6,645 nt of DNA from Treponema sp. (GTDB lineage: Bacteria > Spirochaetota > Spirochaetia > Treponematales > Breznakiellaceae). Below, in pieces: positions 5,626-6,645 of the stretch; position 1 is the stretch's first letter; each line of letters begins with the position of its first letter. Where the stretch lies: the NCBI GenBank assembly GCA_031270205.1, contig JAISYA010000160.1, positions 1 through 6,645 on the forward strand, read 5' to 3'. The notes beneath the pieces are model-generated. The model did no database searches, was not told where the DNA came from, and was given only the letters and a program-made list of their open reading frames with translations. The position numbers were made by a program, and so were the translations under genes.

Positions 5626-6327
5626 ATGCGTTGTTTGCTTGCGTTGGTGTTACTTATTCCCGCCGCCGGCCTGTACGGGGAAAATCCGCAGGACTGGTTT
5701 ATCCCGCTGCGGGACGCGGTGTACGAACAGAAGCTGAGGGCGGATGACATAGCGCCCCTTTTCCGCCGGACCGAAGAACGGGCGCGGGAAAGCCTTTCCG
5801 GGGCGGCCCTGTATGTCGCGCTTTCCCGCTGCGAATACATGATGGGCCGGGCCTATCAGTACGAGGAGCGGAAGGAAGAAGCGGCGGCCCGCTACGGGGA
5901 GGGCATGAACTGGGCGGAAAAGGCCCTGGAAGAAGGAGGGGGAGCGGACGCCTGGCAGATGCTGGCGGAGAACCTTTCCCAGACCTGCGCGGTGCGGTCC
6001 GCCTCCTACGCCATGGCGAACGGGCTTAAGGTGGAAAAACACGCGAAAAGCGCCCTGGCCCTTAACAGCCGGAACGCCGCCGCCCAGTACCTCATCGCCG
6101 CCCGCTGGGTGTTCGCGCCCGCGCCTTTTCACAATTACCGCAAAGGCATCGAGATGATGACCGCCATACTCACCGAAGGCGACATGGAAAAAGACGACCG
6201 CTTTAATGTGTATTTGGCCATCGGCTACGCCTATACGCGGCAGAAAAAAAATGAGGAGGCACGGTCCTGGCTGCAAAAAGCCCTGGAAGTATACCCGAGC
6301 AACAAATATGCGCGAAGCCTGCTGTAG
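5626..6327 (+). CDS. Exported tetratricopeptide-repeat protein
   Basis: With the ATG at 5626 the product has 233 residues. Residues 1-18 (MRCLLALVLLIPAAGLYG) form a signal peptide with likely cleavage before ENPQDW; no lipobox cysteine follows, so a soluble periplasmic protein is expected. The rest is helical. TPR-like helix pairs occur at about 61-102 (ALYVALSRCEYMMGRAYQYEE ... WAEKALE), 136-165 (EKHAKSALALNSRNAAAQYLIAARWVF) and 192-225 (FNVYLAIGYAYTRQKKNEEA ... LQKALEVYPSNKYA). The pattern resembles a treponemal TPR family and more loosely the TatT component of TRAP transporters; no transporter gene is nearby. TPR proteins act as interaction scaffolds, and the partner is unknown. The start is chosen for the signal peptide. 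An in-frame GTG at 5551 would add 25 residues and bury the signal sequence. No good ribosome binding site precedes 5626 (GAGGA at 5599-5603 is too far). Confidence 0.85.
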   Translation: MRCLLALVLLIPAAGLYGENPQDWFIPLRDAVYEQKLRADDIAPLFRRTEERARESLSGAALYVALSRCEYMMGRAYQYEERKEEAAARYGEGMNWAEKALEEGGGADAWQMLAENLSQTCAVRSASYAMANGLKVEKHAKSALALNSRNAAAQYLIAARWVFAPAPFHNYRKGIEMMTAILTEGDMEKDDRFNVYLAIGYAYTRQKKNEEARSWLQKALEVYPSNKYARSLL

Positions 6328-6341
6328 CGCAGGACAAACAC

Positions 6342-6481
6342 GAGCCTGTCCCAAAACTAATTGACTGTGCGCTAACGCGCACGGTTTTGGGCCAGGCTCT
6401 TGCAGTTTTTCAGGCTTTCAGCCTTGCAAAACTGCGAATTTCAAGGCTGCTTTCCCAAAACTGAAGTTTTGGGAAAGCCTC
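6342..6481. mobile_element. 140-bp three-hairpin element with terminal inverted repeats (MITE/REP-like)
   Basis: The ends GAGCCTGTCCCAAAACT (6342-6358) and the reverse complement of 6465-6481 match at 15 of 17 positions. The direct repeat ACAC flanks both sides (6338-6341, 6482-6485), a possible target duplication. Inside are three hairpins. Hairpin 1 (6342-6399) has outer arms of 16 bp with one mismatch and an inner stem GTGCGC/GCGCAC with loop TAAC. Hairpin 2 (6402-6435) has GCAGTTTT/AAAACTGC enclosing AGGCT/AGCCT. Hairpin 3 (6444-6480) pairs AGGCT plus TTCCCAAAACT with its complement around a tight loop, with a 3-base bulge. No protein is encoded. It fills most of the 178-bp gap between the TPR gene and the next gene. 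Hairpin 1 may also stop transcription, although no T-run follows. No transposase is in the window. Confidence 0.7.
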
Positions 6482-6505
6482 ACACTACACAAAACGAGGA
6501 GCGTT

Positions 6506-6645
6506 ATGTTTACTTATCTTGCTGAGCTGTTAAGCCCCTTTTATTATCCCGCGCTGGGATGCGCCGCGGCTTATTTTTTTATTCTGTCCCTGGCCAATCA
6601 TTACGAGATGTGGCGTTTCACGCGGGGGCCTGAGGTCGTTGACGG
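6506..6645 (+). CDS. Membrane protein, 3'-truncated (possible family-2 glycosyltransferase)
   Basis: ATG at 6506 is preceded by GAGGAG (6496-6501) at a short spacing of 4 bases. The frame stays open to the window end, giving 46 complete codons. The protein begins MFTYLAELLSPFYYPALG, followed by a hydrophobic stretch (CAAAYFFILSLA, about residues 19-30) that looks like a membrane segment. It then continues NHYEMWRFTRGPEVVDG. An N-terminal membrane helix followed by a basic linker and a Gly/Pro/Val run just before the catalytic domain is common in membrane-linked glycosyltransferases (next expected: a VSVLVPARNE-like motif). That motif lies beyond the window, so the function is a guess. The leader of its mRNA would include the hairpin element if transcription starts upstream of 6342. 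Confidence 0.6.
   Translation, partial: MFTYLAELLSPFYYPALGCAAAYFFILSLANHYEMWRFTRGPEVVD

Noticed and set aside
5650..6354. Reverse-strand open frame opposite the TPR gene
   Set aside because: The + strand has a signal peptide and TPR pattern; the reverse frame has none and runs into the hairpin element.
6342..6481. Intrinsic terminator of the TPR gene
   Set aside because: The hairpins are strong but none is followed by a T-run; the terminal inverted repeats and flanking ACAC fit a repeat element better, though it may still end transcription.

Overview
The window looks like a piece of a spirochaete chromosome, most likely a Treponema relative. This is inferred from two genes whose protein patterns I associate with treponemes: the first, truncated gene (DUF6675-like) and the secreted TPR protein at 5626-6327. 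Most genes are GC-rich and packed closely on the + strand, with TTG starts on two of them. No rRNA, tRNA, CRISPR array, transposase or phage gene is visible.

Layout. 1-504 is the 3' end of a conserved hypothetical gene. A 7-bp inverted repeat and a plausible sigma-70 promoter follow, and then a DNA-metabolism block on the + strand: nrdR (604-1080, repressor of ribonucleotide reductase genes), a family-4 iron-sulfur uracil-DNA glycosylase (1189-1968), and priA (1969-4014, replication-restart helicase). The glycosylase stop codon directly abuts the priA start, so those two are probably translated together. The three fit a common theme of dNTP supply, uracil excision and fork restart.

4015-5625 is different in character. 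A short array of degenerate 7-bp repeats follows priA. Then come two reverse-strand paralogous genes in exact head-to-tail tandem (4105-4695 and 4780-5433), each with its own promoter and ribosome binding site. They encode an N-terminal heptad-repeat coiled coil followed by a PD-(D/E)XK nuclease-like domain. The two units (about 672 and 736 bp) differ mainly by a 63-bp, three-heptad insertion or deletion and by a tight cluster of substitutions just before the putative catalytic core. This block is visibly less GC-rich than its neighbours and is the most accessory-like part of the window.

5626-6327 encodes a small exported TPR protein. Between it and the last gene lies a 140-bp element (6342-6481) made of three hairpins. 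Its ends are 17-bp imperfect inverted repeats and it is flanked by a 4-bp direct repeat, which resembles a MITE or REP-type mobile repeat. The window closes with the start of a membrane protein (6506 onward), possibly a family-2 glycosyltransferase.

I found no complete, clearly novel multi-gene system. The best candidates for something undescribed are the tandem coiled-coil nuclease-like genes and the three-hairpin element.
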